Shown here: one piece after another, positions 54,985 to 62,610 of the stretch
Position numbering within the stretch: position 1 is the stretch's first letter
How the letters are laid out: each line of letters opens with the position of its first letter
Assembly (NCBI GenBank): GCA_902362865.1
Contig: CABIYE010000003.1
Span: forward strand, 44,689 to 108,688
Direction of reading: 5' to 3'
From: Clostridiaceae bacterium
GTDB taxonomy: Bacteria; Bacillota; Clostridia; Lachnospirales; Lachnospiraceae
Length of the DNA: 64,000 nt
Notes under the pieces: model-generated
What the model was told of the DNA's origin: nothing
Database searches by the model: none
The model's input: only the letters and a program-made list of their open reading frames with translations
Translations under genes and position numbers: made by a program

Positions 54985-55013
54985 AAAAAGGACGCCTTAC
55001 ATCAAAGCGCCCC
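54985..55013 (-). terminator. Terminator of the prd operon after prdE
   Basis: GGGCGCTT pairs with AAGGCGTCC (one bulge) and is followed by TTTTT, about 17 nt after the prdE stop. Separates proline reductase from the glycine operon. Confidence 0.8.
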
Positions 55014-55029
55014 TCTATTGCTTCTGCTT

Positions 55030-55509
55030 TTATTTACCTTCTTGATCTTTCTTGCGCATCTTAAGCTTCAGAAGTGCTTTCGCTTTCAGGCAGTCAATGC
55101 GGTCCATGTTGTTCTCGCCCACAACATCCGTCTCCTCACCAGTCGCACTCTTATTAATATCTACGATGGCATCAAGATAATCATTTACAACGACGAACTG
55201 GGCAACCGTACCATTAAAGGTAATACCTGTTACCGGAATGCCGCGCGTACCAATCTGTTCAATGGTATTCGTATAATCCACATGGCTGTTTCCCCATCCG
55301 TCACAGGAAAGGATAACGCCGTCTGCGCGCATACATTCCGCCCACACAGCCGCTCTCGTGCCTACCAGCATCTTATCTTCATTGCCGTCAGGCGAACCTA
55401 CCAGCATCACGCCCATCAGATCCAAATCCGTATCTTCCGATACTACCTCCAAAAGTGGATCCCTAAAATGATGTAACGATGTTTCTTTTGTTGAAGGACC
55501 AATTCCCAT
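55030..55509 (-). CDS. prdE: PrdE, D-proline reductase-associated protein (PrdA C-terminal homologue)
   Basis: 159 aa, homologous to the pyruvoyl-bearing C-terminal chain of PrdA: its start MGIGPSTKETSLHHFRDPL aligns with CIGPASKEMSRHYWREPL in PrdA, and both share WGNSHVDYTNTIEQIGTRGIPV-type and NKSATGE/NKSESG blocks. It begins exactly where PrdA is cleaved but has no Cys to make a pyruvoyl group, so it is unlikely to be catalytic alone. With PrdD (14 nt upstream) it looks like a split, inactive PrdA. A structural or regulatory role in the reductase complex is inferred. Confidence 0.88.
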   Translation of the reverse strand: MGIGPSTKETSLHHFRDPLLEVVSEDTDLDLMGVMLVGSPDGNEDKMLVGTRAAVWAECMRADGVILSCDGWGNSHVDYTNTIEQIGTRGIPVTGITFNGTVAQFVVVNDYLDAIVDINKSATGEETDVVGENNMDRIDCLKAKALLKLKMRKKDQEGK

Positions 55510-55522
55510 TCTTACACACCTC

Positions 55523-56296
55523 CTACTGCATGGAACGAATCATGCCGTCGCGGTATTCATTCGGAGTCAGAATAACCGGCATATTCCCCATATCAATGAT
55601 AGATTTTCCGCCTTCCACACCAGAAGGTTCTTTTGCAAACAAATGTGTATCATACATTGCTCCCTGTCCTGCCACCTGTTTAATAATCAGAACACGTTTC
55701 TTGCCCGGCCGCACAATATCATGATACTCATGCCTTTCCGTACACTTATCGCCCTTAAACTTCTTCATTTTATCGCGGTAGGACTGAATAAACTTGTCAC
55801 AGGCGCGGTGAGCCGCCGTAGGACCCGGTCTTTCCTGTCCCATGCCCGCAGCCAGCGTAACATCAAAGGAAATAATATAATCATCGTCTCCCGGCGTACC
55901 GGCCCGATTTAAATAAAGCTTCTCCTTCAGATTCCCTTCCGATGATCCAAATTCATGGCACTGCTTGCCATTCACATCCACTCCGGTAAGCATCACATAG
56001 ACTCCGGTAATCGTGTGGGTAATCCCTTCTCCAAGCTTTCCAAGAACCTTAGTAGAAATCGGAATAATATCCATAATGGTATTCGTCCAGCGATCATGAT
56101 CGCCCGGCTTAATAATCTGAATATCAATCTTTTCCAGAAATTCTTCCTCAGCCACCAGTTGGTCAATCATTTCTTTGCTAACCGTCATATGCCCGTCTAC
56201 TGTAATATCATTATGCTCGCCCCACTCCACATCTGTCATGTGGAACGCTTTGATTACCAAACGCCGCAGATCTTTGATTTCATCAGCCAATTTCAC
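55523..56296 (-). CDS. prdD: PrdD, D-proline reductase-associated protein (PrdA N-terminal homologue)
   Basis: About 257 aa, homologous to the middle of PrdA: shared landmarks include GEGITHTITGVYVMLTGVDVNGKQ (GTGVTRVLDGVVMMLTGTDEGG in PrdA), EFGSSEG, RPGKKRVLIIKQVAGQGAMYD and GNMPVILTP. The C-terminus GMIRSMQ ends where PrdA has the Thr-Cys processing site. Start is uncertain: GTG 56296 is 4 nt from GGAGG, TTG 56290 is 10 nt from it. Together with PrdE it reconstitutes a PrdA-like pair. Confidence 0.88.
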   Translation of the reverse strand: MKLADEIKDLRRLVIKAFHMTDVEWGEHNDITVDGHMTVSKEMIDQLVAEEEFLEKIDIQIIKPGDHDRWTNTIMDIIPISTKVLGKLGEGITHTITGVYVMLTGVDVNGKQCHEFGSSEGNLKEKLYLNRAGTPGDDDYIISFDVTLAAGMGQERPGPTAAHRACDKFIQSYRDKMKKFKGDKCTERHEYHDIVRPGKKRVLIIKQVAGQGAMYDTHLFAKEPSGVEGGKSIIDMGNMPVILTPNEYRDGMIRSMQ

Positions 56297-56380
56297 GTCA
56301 CCTCCATAGCAATTCATATTTTATATTATACAATATCTCATATTTTTTTCCAATATATTGTTTTGATTTTTTATATCATA

Positions 56381-56408
56381 AAAGGGCAGATGTTATACAT
56401 CTGCCCTT
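56381..56408 (-). terminator. Weak terminator between prdB and prdD
   Basis: AAGGGCAGATG/CATCTGCCCTT stem, 11 bp, followed by the interrupted tract TTATGATATAAAAA. The poor T tract suggests partial termination, lowering prdDE relative to prdAB. Confidence 0.55.
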
Positions 56409-56416
56409 CATAGACA

Positions 56417-57142
56417 TTAGATCTTTGCTACATACTCAAATGGCAGCGGAACAATCTTTCCAGGAGTCTGGATTTCTACCAACTGCTCCAGTGTCGCTTT
56501 TACAATCTGTGTCTGCTGTTCAACATTGTGCGGTCCACCTGCATTAGCACCCATAGGTACCAACGGAGCAACTGCACGAGGAGTACCGGTCTGACGAACA
56601 ACCGGCGGAAGAGCTGCAATAATAATTGTAGGAATTCCAGCTTCTTCAATCGCTCTCTGCACCAATACTGCAGAGCGGTGGCAGGTTCCTCATCCAGCGG
56701 TGAGAACTACTGCGTCAACGTCCTCTTCTTTAAACATCTGTGCGATAGCCGGACCAGTCTCGCCTTTAAACTTTTCCTGGTTTCCGCCGCCGCCCATGAA
56801 TCCAGCATGAACAGGAGCACAAGCTCTGATGAATCCTTCTGCTGCTAACTCATGGATTCTGTCAATTGGGAACATACAGTTAATGTCCTTGTTAACATCA
56901 CTGTTATCATAGCCGCCGTGAGATACCATTAACTCACTGGATGGCGTTGTGTTCTCTATCTTTCTCCACGTAAAGTCACCAGCAAGATTAAATCTTTCCT
57001 GGGATTTCTTATGAACACCTGCCGCTGTAGCAAGAGCAATAGACATATCCTTAAGCTCTTTTGTTACAGGAGTCCATACAGACGGCGGAGTAATAGGAAC
57101 GAATATTTCAGATTGTAAACCTTTAACAACCGTTAAACTCAT
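56417..57142 (-). CDS. prdB: PrdB, selenocysteine-containing D-proline reductase subunit
   Basis: Catalytic 26-kDa subunit of D-proline reductase, 241 aa with selenocysteine at residue 151. The frame is interrupted by one TGA (56692-56690) in VVLTAG-U-GTCHRSAVLVQ; translation resumes in the same frame with IEEAGIPTIIIAALPPVVRQ and ends PLPFEYVAKI. This is the known PrdB U-x2-C motif. A SECIS hairpin starts 12 nt after the UGA. Ordinary gene callers will split this into a 150-aa piece and a downstream fragment or label it a pseudogene. Starts 3 nt after the small orphan gene. Confidence 0.96.
56651..56677 (-). promoter_or_regulatory. Bacterial SECIS element in prdB
   Basis: RNA arms CGCUCU-GCA and UGC-AG-AGAGCG (9 bp, one 2-nt bulge) around the 7-nt apical loop GUAUUGG, beginning 12 nt after the UGA so that the loop lies about 21 nt downstream. 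Position, GU in the loop and bulge agree with SelB-recognised bacterial SECIS. Confidence 0.85.
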
Positions 57143-57144
57143 TT

Positions 57145-57441
57145 TTAGACCTCCTTATTATCCAAACGCTTACGCATTTCTTCTTGTTTGCGTCGTTCTT
57201 TTTCCATGTTGCTGACATATTTTTCATTTACTTCAGGACTAAGCTGTTCCGGGAAACTCATATTCCATCCGAACTCCTGTCCCACTTTGGGTTCCGTATC
57301 GCAGATAAACATCCGCTTCGGCGCTTTAAAAAATCCCAGGCGCCCTTTTAAGTCGACACTGATACTGCAATCATCAACCTCTACTACAACACCCTCCATG
57401 TAAATGATTTTATCGCCATATTTCAAGCCTTCATTGTTCAT
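57145..57441 (-). CDS. Small conserved prd-locus protein of unknown function
   Basis: 98 aa, soluble, no Cys pairs or membrane span except C47-type single cysteines. A beta-rich first half (GDKIIYMEGVVVEVDDCSISVDLKGRLGFFKAP) resembles an SH3/OB-like barrel; the end is a charged helix (EKERRKQEEMRKRLDNKE). It sits 16 nt after prdA and 3 nt before prdB, so it is co-translated with the selenoprotein subunit. I recall similar small proteins in other prd loci but cannot give a function; maturation of PrdA or docking of PrdB is a guess. Confidence 0.75.
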   Translation of the reverse strand: MNNEGLKYGDKIIYMEGVVVEVDDCSISVDLKGRLGFFKAPKRMFICDTEPKVGQEFGWNMSFPEQLSPEVNEKYVSNMEKERRKQEEMRKRLDNKEV

Positions 57442-57457
57442 TCTTTAAACACCTGAA

Positions 57458-59326
57458 TTAGTCATATTTCTCTTTACGCTTCTGGCTCATCGGCAGAGAC
57501 TGTTCATTATCCTCAAGCTCTAACTTCTTGCCATAAGCAGCTTCAATTAATTCAACATTTGTAGACTTGACGTTTGGATTCCACTTCTTCTCAGCAGCCT
57601 TTACTTCTTCTCCCGCCATAGCTGTCTTCAGCATAGCAAGTGCGCGGACTGCATCTTCCGGAGCAAGGGTATTACATCCAAGTACTTCATTTTCAATACC
57701 GGATTCAGACTTATTGTTGTCAACCATATATGTCATATACTTGTTACCAACAACGAGCGCACCCTGTACTGCACAGAAAGACATACCAACTACCGGGATT
57801 CCTCTCATACCAATCTGCTCAATATGGCTTGCGAAGTCAATATGGTTGTTACCGAAACCTTCTGTTGTAACAAACGCTCCGTCAACATCCATCATCTCTA
57901 CAGTGTGTCCTACACGCTTAGATACATAGAACTTTTCTGCGTTAATCTGAGGTGATCCTACGAATACCACGCCGCAGAGGTCAACCTCTTCATCATGAAG
58001 AGCTTCCAGAACCAATGGCTCTCTCCAGTAATGTCTGGACATCTCTTTTGATGCAGGTCCGATACAAGTCAATGCATGGATACATCCATCAAGAACTTCC
58101 AGCGGAGATACACAAACCGGAACATTTCCAAGGTCTACGTTCGCTCTTGCGCCAAGAACGCCGACTGGCTCTACAGGAAGAATGAAGTTGTCATGCATAG
58201 CTCCCTGTCCCATGATTTCCTTAACGATAACAACTTTCTTCTTTCCGGGACGGCGAACCTGCTTCAGTTCCTGGGTGTCAACAACCAGGCTCTCGTCAAG
58301 CTTCTTCATAACTTCGCGGATTTCCTGTGTGATAATATCAAACGCTGTGTGAGCTGCCATAGGCCCACGGCGTTCCATATTCGTCTTCTCCTGAATGATA
58401 ATATTACCTTTGATAAAGATTTCTCCTTTATCCGGGCATCCCGGACGTCCCCACATGATATTCTCATCCAGATATCCTTCAGAAGAACCGAACTCACCAA
58501 TCTGAACTCCACCTTCATCTGTACCTGTCAGCATCATAACAACGCCGTCCAGCACTCTGGTAACGCCTGTTCCGATGTCGCTGTCGCCCTCTTTCGTAGC
58601 GATCGGCTGAACATCCATGATCGTCTCAGAGTATGTGTGATATAAATCCGGAGTGATGATTTCCAGATGGAAATCTTTAACCAGTTCCTGATCTGCGATA
58701 ACATCTGCTTCAATTCCTTCACGGATGTAAAGAGTTGTTCCTTCAATCTTCGTCTCCGGTCCTCTCTTAACCTCTGTGATCTTAAAATGCTTTCTTGTTA
58801 AAGATCTTACAACCTTCTCTTCTTCCGCTTCTGCTGCCGGAGCTTCTGCTCCTGCCGCTGCTGCCACAGGTGCCGCAGGTGCAATTTCTGCTACTGCCGC
58901 GCCGCCGCCAAGTGCTCCAACCGGAATCTGAAGGTCAATATCTTTACCTTCTCCGATGTGGATTTTCAGCATTCCTCCTGCTGTCGGTGCTGCTGCAACC
59001 GGCGCAACCGGTGCTGCCGGAGCCGGTGCCTCCTCTACAGCTTCCTCCTCTTCTTCTGCCGCAGGTGCTGACGGAGCCTTTACTCCATCTAATACATCAA
59101 CGGTCAACGGAGCAAGAGAATCACATGTTTTTGTAAGTGTTGCTCCTAAAACTTCTTCGATAGTCAGGCAACCATCGAGGTTCAATAATCCTGAATCTAC
59201 CAAATCATCGAAAATCGCAGGATCTTCCAGATTCGCAGGTTCAATTGTAATGCCGGCTTCGGCTCTACAACATAAAACCGCAGGATCATGAGCATGAGCT
59301 TTAGCTGTTTCAGCTGTAATTGACAT
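57458..59326 (-). CDS. prdA: PrdA, D-proline reductase proprotein (pyruvoyl)
   Basis: Proprotein of 622 aa that self-cleaves between Thr420 and Cys421 (IHALT|CIGPASKEM); the Cys becomes the pyruvoyl group that binds D-proline as a Schiff base. Pieces are about 45 and 22 kDa. N-terminal region MSITAETAKAHAHDPAVLCCRAEAG is followed by an Ala/Pro/Glu linker (about residues 85-170, low complexity). PrdB provides the selenol that reduces the ring to 5-aminovalerate. Start has AAGGAGGG upstream. Between prdC and the orphan gene. Confidence 0.97.
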   Translation of the reverse strand: MSITAETAKAHAHDPAVLCCRAEAGITIEPANLEDPAIFDDLVDSGLLNLDGCLTIEEVLGATLTKTCDSLAPLTVDVLDGVKAPSAPAAEEEEEAVEEAPAPAAPVAPVAAAPTAGGMLKIHIGEGKDIDLQIPVGALGGGAAVAEIAPAAPVAAAAGAEAPAAEAEEEKVVRSLTRKHFKITEVKRGPETKIEGTTLYIREGIEADVIADQELVKDFHLEIITPDLYHTYSETIMDVQPIATKEGDSDIGTGVTRVLDGVVMMLTGTDEGGVQIGEFGSSEGYLDENIMWGRPGCPDKGEIFIKGNIIIQEKTNMERRGPMAAHTAFDIITQEIREVMKKLDESLVVDTQELKQVRRPGKKKVVIVKEIMGQGAMHDNFILPVEPVGVLGARANVDLGNVPVCVSPLEVLDGCIHALTCIGPASKEMSRHYWREPLVLEALHDEEVDLCGVVFVGSPQINAEKFYVSKRVGHTVEMMDVDGAFVTTEGFGNNHIDFASHIEQIGMRGIPVVGMSFCAVQGALVVGNKYMTYMVDNNKSESGIENEVLGCNTLAPEDAVRALAMLKTAMAGEEVKAAEKKWNPNVKSTNVELIEAAYGKKLELEDNEQSLPMSQKRKEKYD

Positions 59327-59491
59327 ATTGTTTTCCCTCCTTATTTGGTTTACATGTTAATGTAATGTATATATACAATCGCATACGGCTTCCGGGAGAA
59401 CCTTGCGCCCTCCTCTGCAAAAGAATCGGGGGTCTTTCACACTGCCGCCTGCAATAGTAATACCAACAAACACTCTGCAGATTTTGCAGAT

Positions 59492-60892
59492 TTAAAAATC
59501 AATGTCCTGGCTCACCTGTTTGGAAACCTTCAGGCTTCTATACAAGGCATGTCCAACACTCCGCATCGCATGGTCTGTCTGATGGAAGACTTTAAGTCCC
59601 ATCTTAGGACCGGATGCCATAACCGTATTGGAGCAGTCGGAACAGTTGCCGATAATAATATACTCGCACTTGTCCTTCTTAAACTGCATGTTGTTCTTAA
59701 CCTGTCCCGGACAATTACCGGGTCTTAAACACTTAAGCGGTGCCCCCGGCTTATTCTCAATCGCCTGCTTACATCTGCAGACAGACACAACCTTACCATT
59801 CATCTTTTCCGCAATCTCCCGCATACGCGCCTCGCTTCCGCCGCATGCACAGACAAGGATTCCTACATTCGCCCCATGGAGATCCGGGAACTCAACCGTA
59901 ACGATAATTCCGCCGGTCGTCTTCGTGATAGGCTCGTCCAACTCTGTAGACTTGCCGGTAAATGCTCCGCCCATGATAATCTCGCCATACTTGCCGTCAA
60001 TTCCGCCTGCGCGCTCGATCAGTTCTCCAACGCTTACGCCTACCGGAACATCCATAAATACATGTGCTCCATTGCCGCCCACCAGCTTGCCGCGGACGGT
60101 CAGATTCTTAGAAATACACGGTTTCTTCTCATCAACTGCCTCTGCAACCTTCGCCGCTGTCTCCAGATTGACTACAACAGATCTTGCAGCAGATGGAAGC
60201 TGTGTCGTTGTAAGATTCACGCCAAGGCACTCTCTTACCACCGCACGCTCCTCGCCCATCGGATAAATATCCGGCAGCAGATGCATGGAAATCGCAGGTT
60301 CGCTTTCCAGCGCTTTCTGCAATGTCTTAATCGCCTTCTGATTCTTCTTCTTAATTGCGAAAATAGCCTTGTCTGCATGTGTAATTTCCATACAGTATTT
60401 CACACCGCGCACTACTTTGTCGCACTGCTCTTCAATCTGTCTGATATTGTGCTCCAGTCCCGGTTCACACTCAGCAGCATTTACAAGAATATATCCGCAG
60501 TCCACTTTAAAATCCGCCGGAAGTTCCGGATTAATCTCCGGGTCAATCTCACCCATCTGTGTCTCAGCAAGATTAATATTCAGCTTCACGCCCGTCGGGA
60601 ATCCGGCACCTCCCATACCAACAATTCCGGCTGCCTTCACCATATCCAGTTTAGAAGCATCTTCCGGCACATCAATCGGCACAAACTCATCTGGCTGTTC
60701 TTCGGCCGGTTCAATAATAATCCGGTCTTCCGTAATCTCAGTCACTTTTCCATAAACACTTGAGAAAATATTAGCTCCAAGTCCTGTCGGCACAGCAATC
60801 AAAGTACCTTTTTTTACGTCTGCCCCAACCTCAACGCATGGTGCGCACGGCGCGCCCACATGCTGACGCAATAAAATCTGTACATTTCCCAT
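59492..60892 (-). CDS. prdC: PrdC, RnfC-like electron transfer protein of proline reductase
   Basis: 466 aa, related to RnfC/NqrA but with a reductase-specific Cys-rich end. MGNVQILLRQHVGAPCAPCVEVGADV start; RnfC-like GIVGMGGAGFPTGVKLN (flavin/NADH type loop) and LVNAAECEPGLEHN; C-terminus CRCKQAIE, CLRPGNC, IIGNCSDCSN. Likely passes electrons from NADH to the PrdA/PrdB disulfide or selenosulfide. In some species the early Cys is Sec; here it is Cys (APCAPC). Start ATG 60892 with AAGGAGAG upstream; the further 27 codons are leader. Confidence 0.92.
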   Translation of the reverse strand: MGNVQILLRQHVGAPCAPCVEVGADVKKGTLIAVPTGLGANIFSSVYGKVTEITEDRIIIEPAEEQPDEFVPIDVPEDASKLDMVKAAGIVGMGGAGFPTGVKLNINLAETQMGEIDPEINPELPADFKVDCGYILVNAAECEPGLEHNIRQIEEQCDKVVRGVKYCMEITHADKAIFAIKKKNQKAIKTLQKALESEPAISMHLLPDIYPMGEERAVVRECLGVNLTTTQLPSAARSVVVNLETAAKVAEAVDEKKPCISKNLTVRGKLVGGNGAHVFMDVPVGVSVGELIERAGGIDGKYGEIIMGGAFTGKSTELDEPITKTTGGIIVTVEFPDLHGANVGILVCACGGSEARMREIAEKMNGKVVSVCRCKQAIENKPGAPLKCLRPGNCPGQVKNNMQFKKDKCEYIIIGNCSDCSNTVMASGPKMGLKVFHQTDHAMRSVGHALYRSLKVSKQVSQDIDF

Positions 60893-61056
60893 GACACATT
60901 CTCTCCTTTTCTTTTTTATAATAAGTAAAAAACGAAACTCTCCATCCCGTTTACTTATTCTGACTCCCGGCATTGCCGTTTATACATCTTCCGAAAAATG
61001 TTTTGTTTATAATTTTTATCTATAAATCAGCTTTTTCAAAAACATTGTCTTTTTTT

Positions 61057-61154
61057 TGGCGAGGGCATGTGGGAATCGAACCCACCCAGGACGCTCCTAA
61101 CGCCCCACACTGGTTTTGAAGACCAGGAGGCACACCAGTCACCCATCTACCCCC
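61057..61154 (-). tRNA. selC: tRNA-Sec (anticodon UCA)
   Basis: 98 nt including an encoded CCA. Anticodon arm CTGGT-CTTCAAA-ACCAG gives UCA; T arm GTGGG-TTCGATT-CCCAC; long variable arm (six pairs with G-U); extended acceptor (GGGGGTA with TGCCCTC side) and discriminator G. These are the tRNA-Sec hallmarks. It lies 165 nt upstream of prdC on the same strand. Confidence 0.93.
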
Positions 61155-61177
61155 GTATTGTTGCCTTACGCCACTTA

Positions 61178-61206
61178 ACAATAGCACAGTTTTTCACAGA
61201 TTTCAA
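61178..61206 (-). promoter_or_regulatory. Proximal promoter of tRNA-Sec (and possibly prdC)
   Basis: TTGAAA (61206-61201), 17 bp, TATTGT (61183-61178). The tRNA begins 24 nt downstream of the -10. Confidence 0.65.
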
Positions 61207-61226
61207 CACCAATTTTACCCACTTCT

Positions 61227-61255
61227 ATATTAGCAAAAAACCATTGACTTTTCAA
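61227..61255 (-). promoter_or_regulatory. Distal promoter of tRNA-Sec
   Basis: TTGAAA (61255-61250), 17 bp, TAATAT (61232-61227). It abuts the -35 of the divergent prdF promoter. Confidence 0.65.
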
Positions 61256-61272
61256 GGTTTTTCCCTCATAAT
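61244..61272 (+). promoter_or_regulatory. prdF promoter, back-to-back with the tRNA-Sec promoter
   Basis: TTGACT (61244-61249), 17 bp, CATAAT (61267-61272). Its -35 directly neighbours the distal minus-strand -35. Confidence 0.65.
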
Positions 61273-61466
61273 GATAAATATAGAATCCACTTTTGACTAG
61301 AACAGATACTAGACTGGGGTCTAGAACATGGTCTGCTTGTTAAAAAACTAACATTTTTTAATCTTTTTTAAAAAAAGACACAGCGGAAACGGGGTTTTCC
61401 GTGTGCTTTTATAAAACACTTATAGTTTTTTTCTATAAGAATCACACGATTCAGGAGGTAAAAGAT
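61273..61466 (+). promoter_or_regulatory. prdF leader with palindrome and Rex-like site
   Basis: 194 nt before the racemase. CTAGACTGGGGTCTAG (61310-61325) is a perfect 6-6 palindrome with 4-nt centre; TTGTTAAAAAACTAACAT (61338-61355) resembles a Rex box. Downstream are hairpins CGGAAA/TTTCCG and CTTATAG-T7-CTATAAG. No peptide gene is evident. Confidence 0.5.
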
Positions 61467-62501
61467 ATGGAATTAAAAGCGAATGTTAATTTTGACCGTT
61501 TTGAAGGAGCTCTCCAGGTAGTTGACTCCCACACGGTCGGCGAGTTCTGCCGAATCGTTATCGGAGGTTTCCCGGAACCAGAAGGTAACACCATGATTGA
61601 GAAGAAGAAATGGATGGAAAAAAATTACGATCATGTTCGTACCGCTCTTATGTTTGAGCCAAGAGGACACCACGACATGTTCGGCGCTTTCCTCTGCGAG
61701 CCTGTAAATCCAGAAGCACAGTTTGGGGTAATGTTTATGGACACAGGCGGATACCTTAACATGTGCGGTCACTGTACAATCGGAGCTGTTACGGTCGCTA
61801 TAGAAGCAGGTCTTGTTGAATCCCACGAAGGAGAAAATGAGGTTATCCTTGAGGCTCCTGCCGGAATCATCCGCACAAAGGCTATTGTAAAGAACGGAAA
61901 GGTTGAAAGCGTTACCCTTACAAATGTACCTGCATTTGTTTACAAAGAGAACCAGAAAGTAACCATCGACGGACAGGAAATCGAATTCACCATTTCCTTC
62001 GGCGGAAGCTTCTTTGCTCTGGTTGATACTACCAAGCTGGATATCGGCGAGATTAATCCTAAGACCGTCCCGGCATATACAGCACTTGGAATGAAAATGT
62101 TAGATGCAATCAACAAAGAAATTCCTGTAAAGCACCCGCTGCTTGACATCGACACAGTAGACCTGGTTGAATTCTATGGCCCAACTCCGAATCCGGACAA
62201 GGCAACCATGAGAAATGTGGTTATTTTCGGTGATGCTATGGCTGACCGCTCACCATGTGGAACAGGTACAAGCGCTAAACTTGCTACGCTTCATCACTGG
62301 GGTGAAATTGAAGTTGGTGAAGAGTTCATCTACGAAAGCTTTATCGGTTCTTTATTCAAGGGCGTAATTAAAGAAACTACAAAAGTCGCTGATTACGATG
62401 CAGTTATTCCGATGATTACAGGAAGCTGCTACCTGACAGGCGTTGCCACATACTTAATCGATCCGGAAGATCCGTTGAAATATGGTTTCCAGGTAGGTTA
62501 A
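61467..62501 (+). CDS. prdF: Proline racemase PrdF
   Basis: PLP-independent racemase, 344 aa, making D-proline for PrdA/B. Both catalytic Cys are present: C100 in NMCGHCTIG and C264 in RSPCGTGTSAK, so it is a racemase/epimerase and not the dehydratase (Thr) branch. ATG 61467 has AGGAGG; the upstream in-frame Met at 61401 is inside the leader. Divergent from the tRNA-Sec/prdC operon. Hydroxyproline epimerase cannot be fully excluded from sequence, but the locus fits proline. Confidence 0.95.
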   Translation: MELKANVNFDRFEGALQVVDSHTVGEFCRIVIGGFPEPEGNTMIEKKKWMEKNYDHVRTALMFEPRGHHDMFGAFLCEPVNPEAQFGVMFMDTGGYLNMCGHCTIGAVTVAIEAGLVESHEGENEVILEAPAGIIRTKAIVKNGKVESVTLTNVPAFVYKENQKVTIDGQEIEFTISFGGSFFALVDTTKLDIGEINPKTVPAYTALGMKMLDAINKEIPVKHPLLDIDTVDLVEFYGPTPNPDKATMRNVVIFGDAMADRSPCGTGTSAKLATLHHWGEIEVGEEFIYESFIGSLFKGVIKETTKVADYDAVIPMITGSCYLTGVATYLIDPEDPLKYGFQVG

Positions 62502-62530
62502 TTAACCATACGGCAATAAATAAGTCTTTT

Positions 62531-62560
62531 AAAGCGGATTCAGTCACATGAATCCGCTTT
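62531..62560 (+). terminator. Terminator after prdF
   Basis: AAAGCGGATTCA/TGAATCCGCTTT, 12 perfect pairs, 6-nt loop, short GTTTGT tail, 30 nt after the prdF stop. Confidence 0.75.
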
Positions 62561-62610
62561 GTTTGTGATAAAGGAAAATACGCCGGAATAAAAAGAAAGG
62601 AGGATTCCCA

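Noticed and set aside
56417-57142. Apparent nonsense mutation or pseudogene in prdB
   Set aside because: The TGA is at the conserved selenocysteine site, the downstream frame is intact, and a SECIS and tRNA-Sec are present.
61273-61466. Sigma-54 promoter before prdF
   Set aside because: No GG-N10-GC pair with correct context was found, whereas a sigma-A type promoter is present.
61467-62501. 4-hydroxyproline epimerase or trans-3-hydroxyproline dehydratase
   Set aside because: Two catalytic Cys exclude the dehydratase; locus with proline reductase favours proline racemase.
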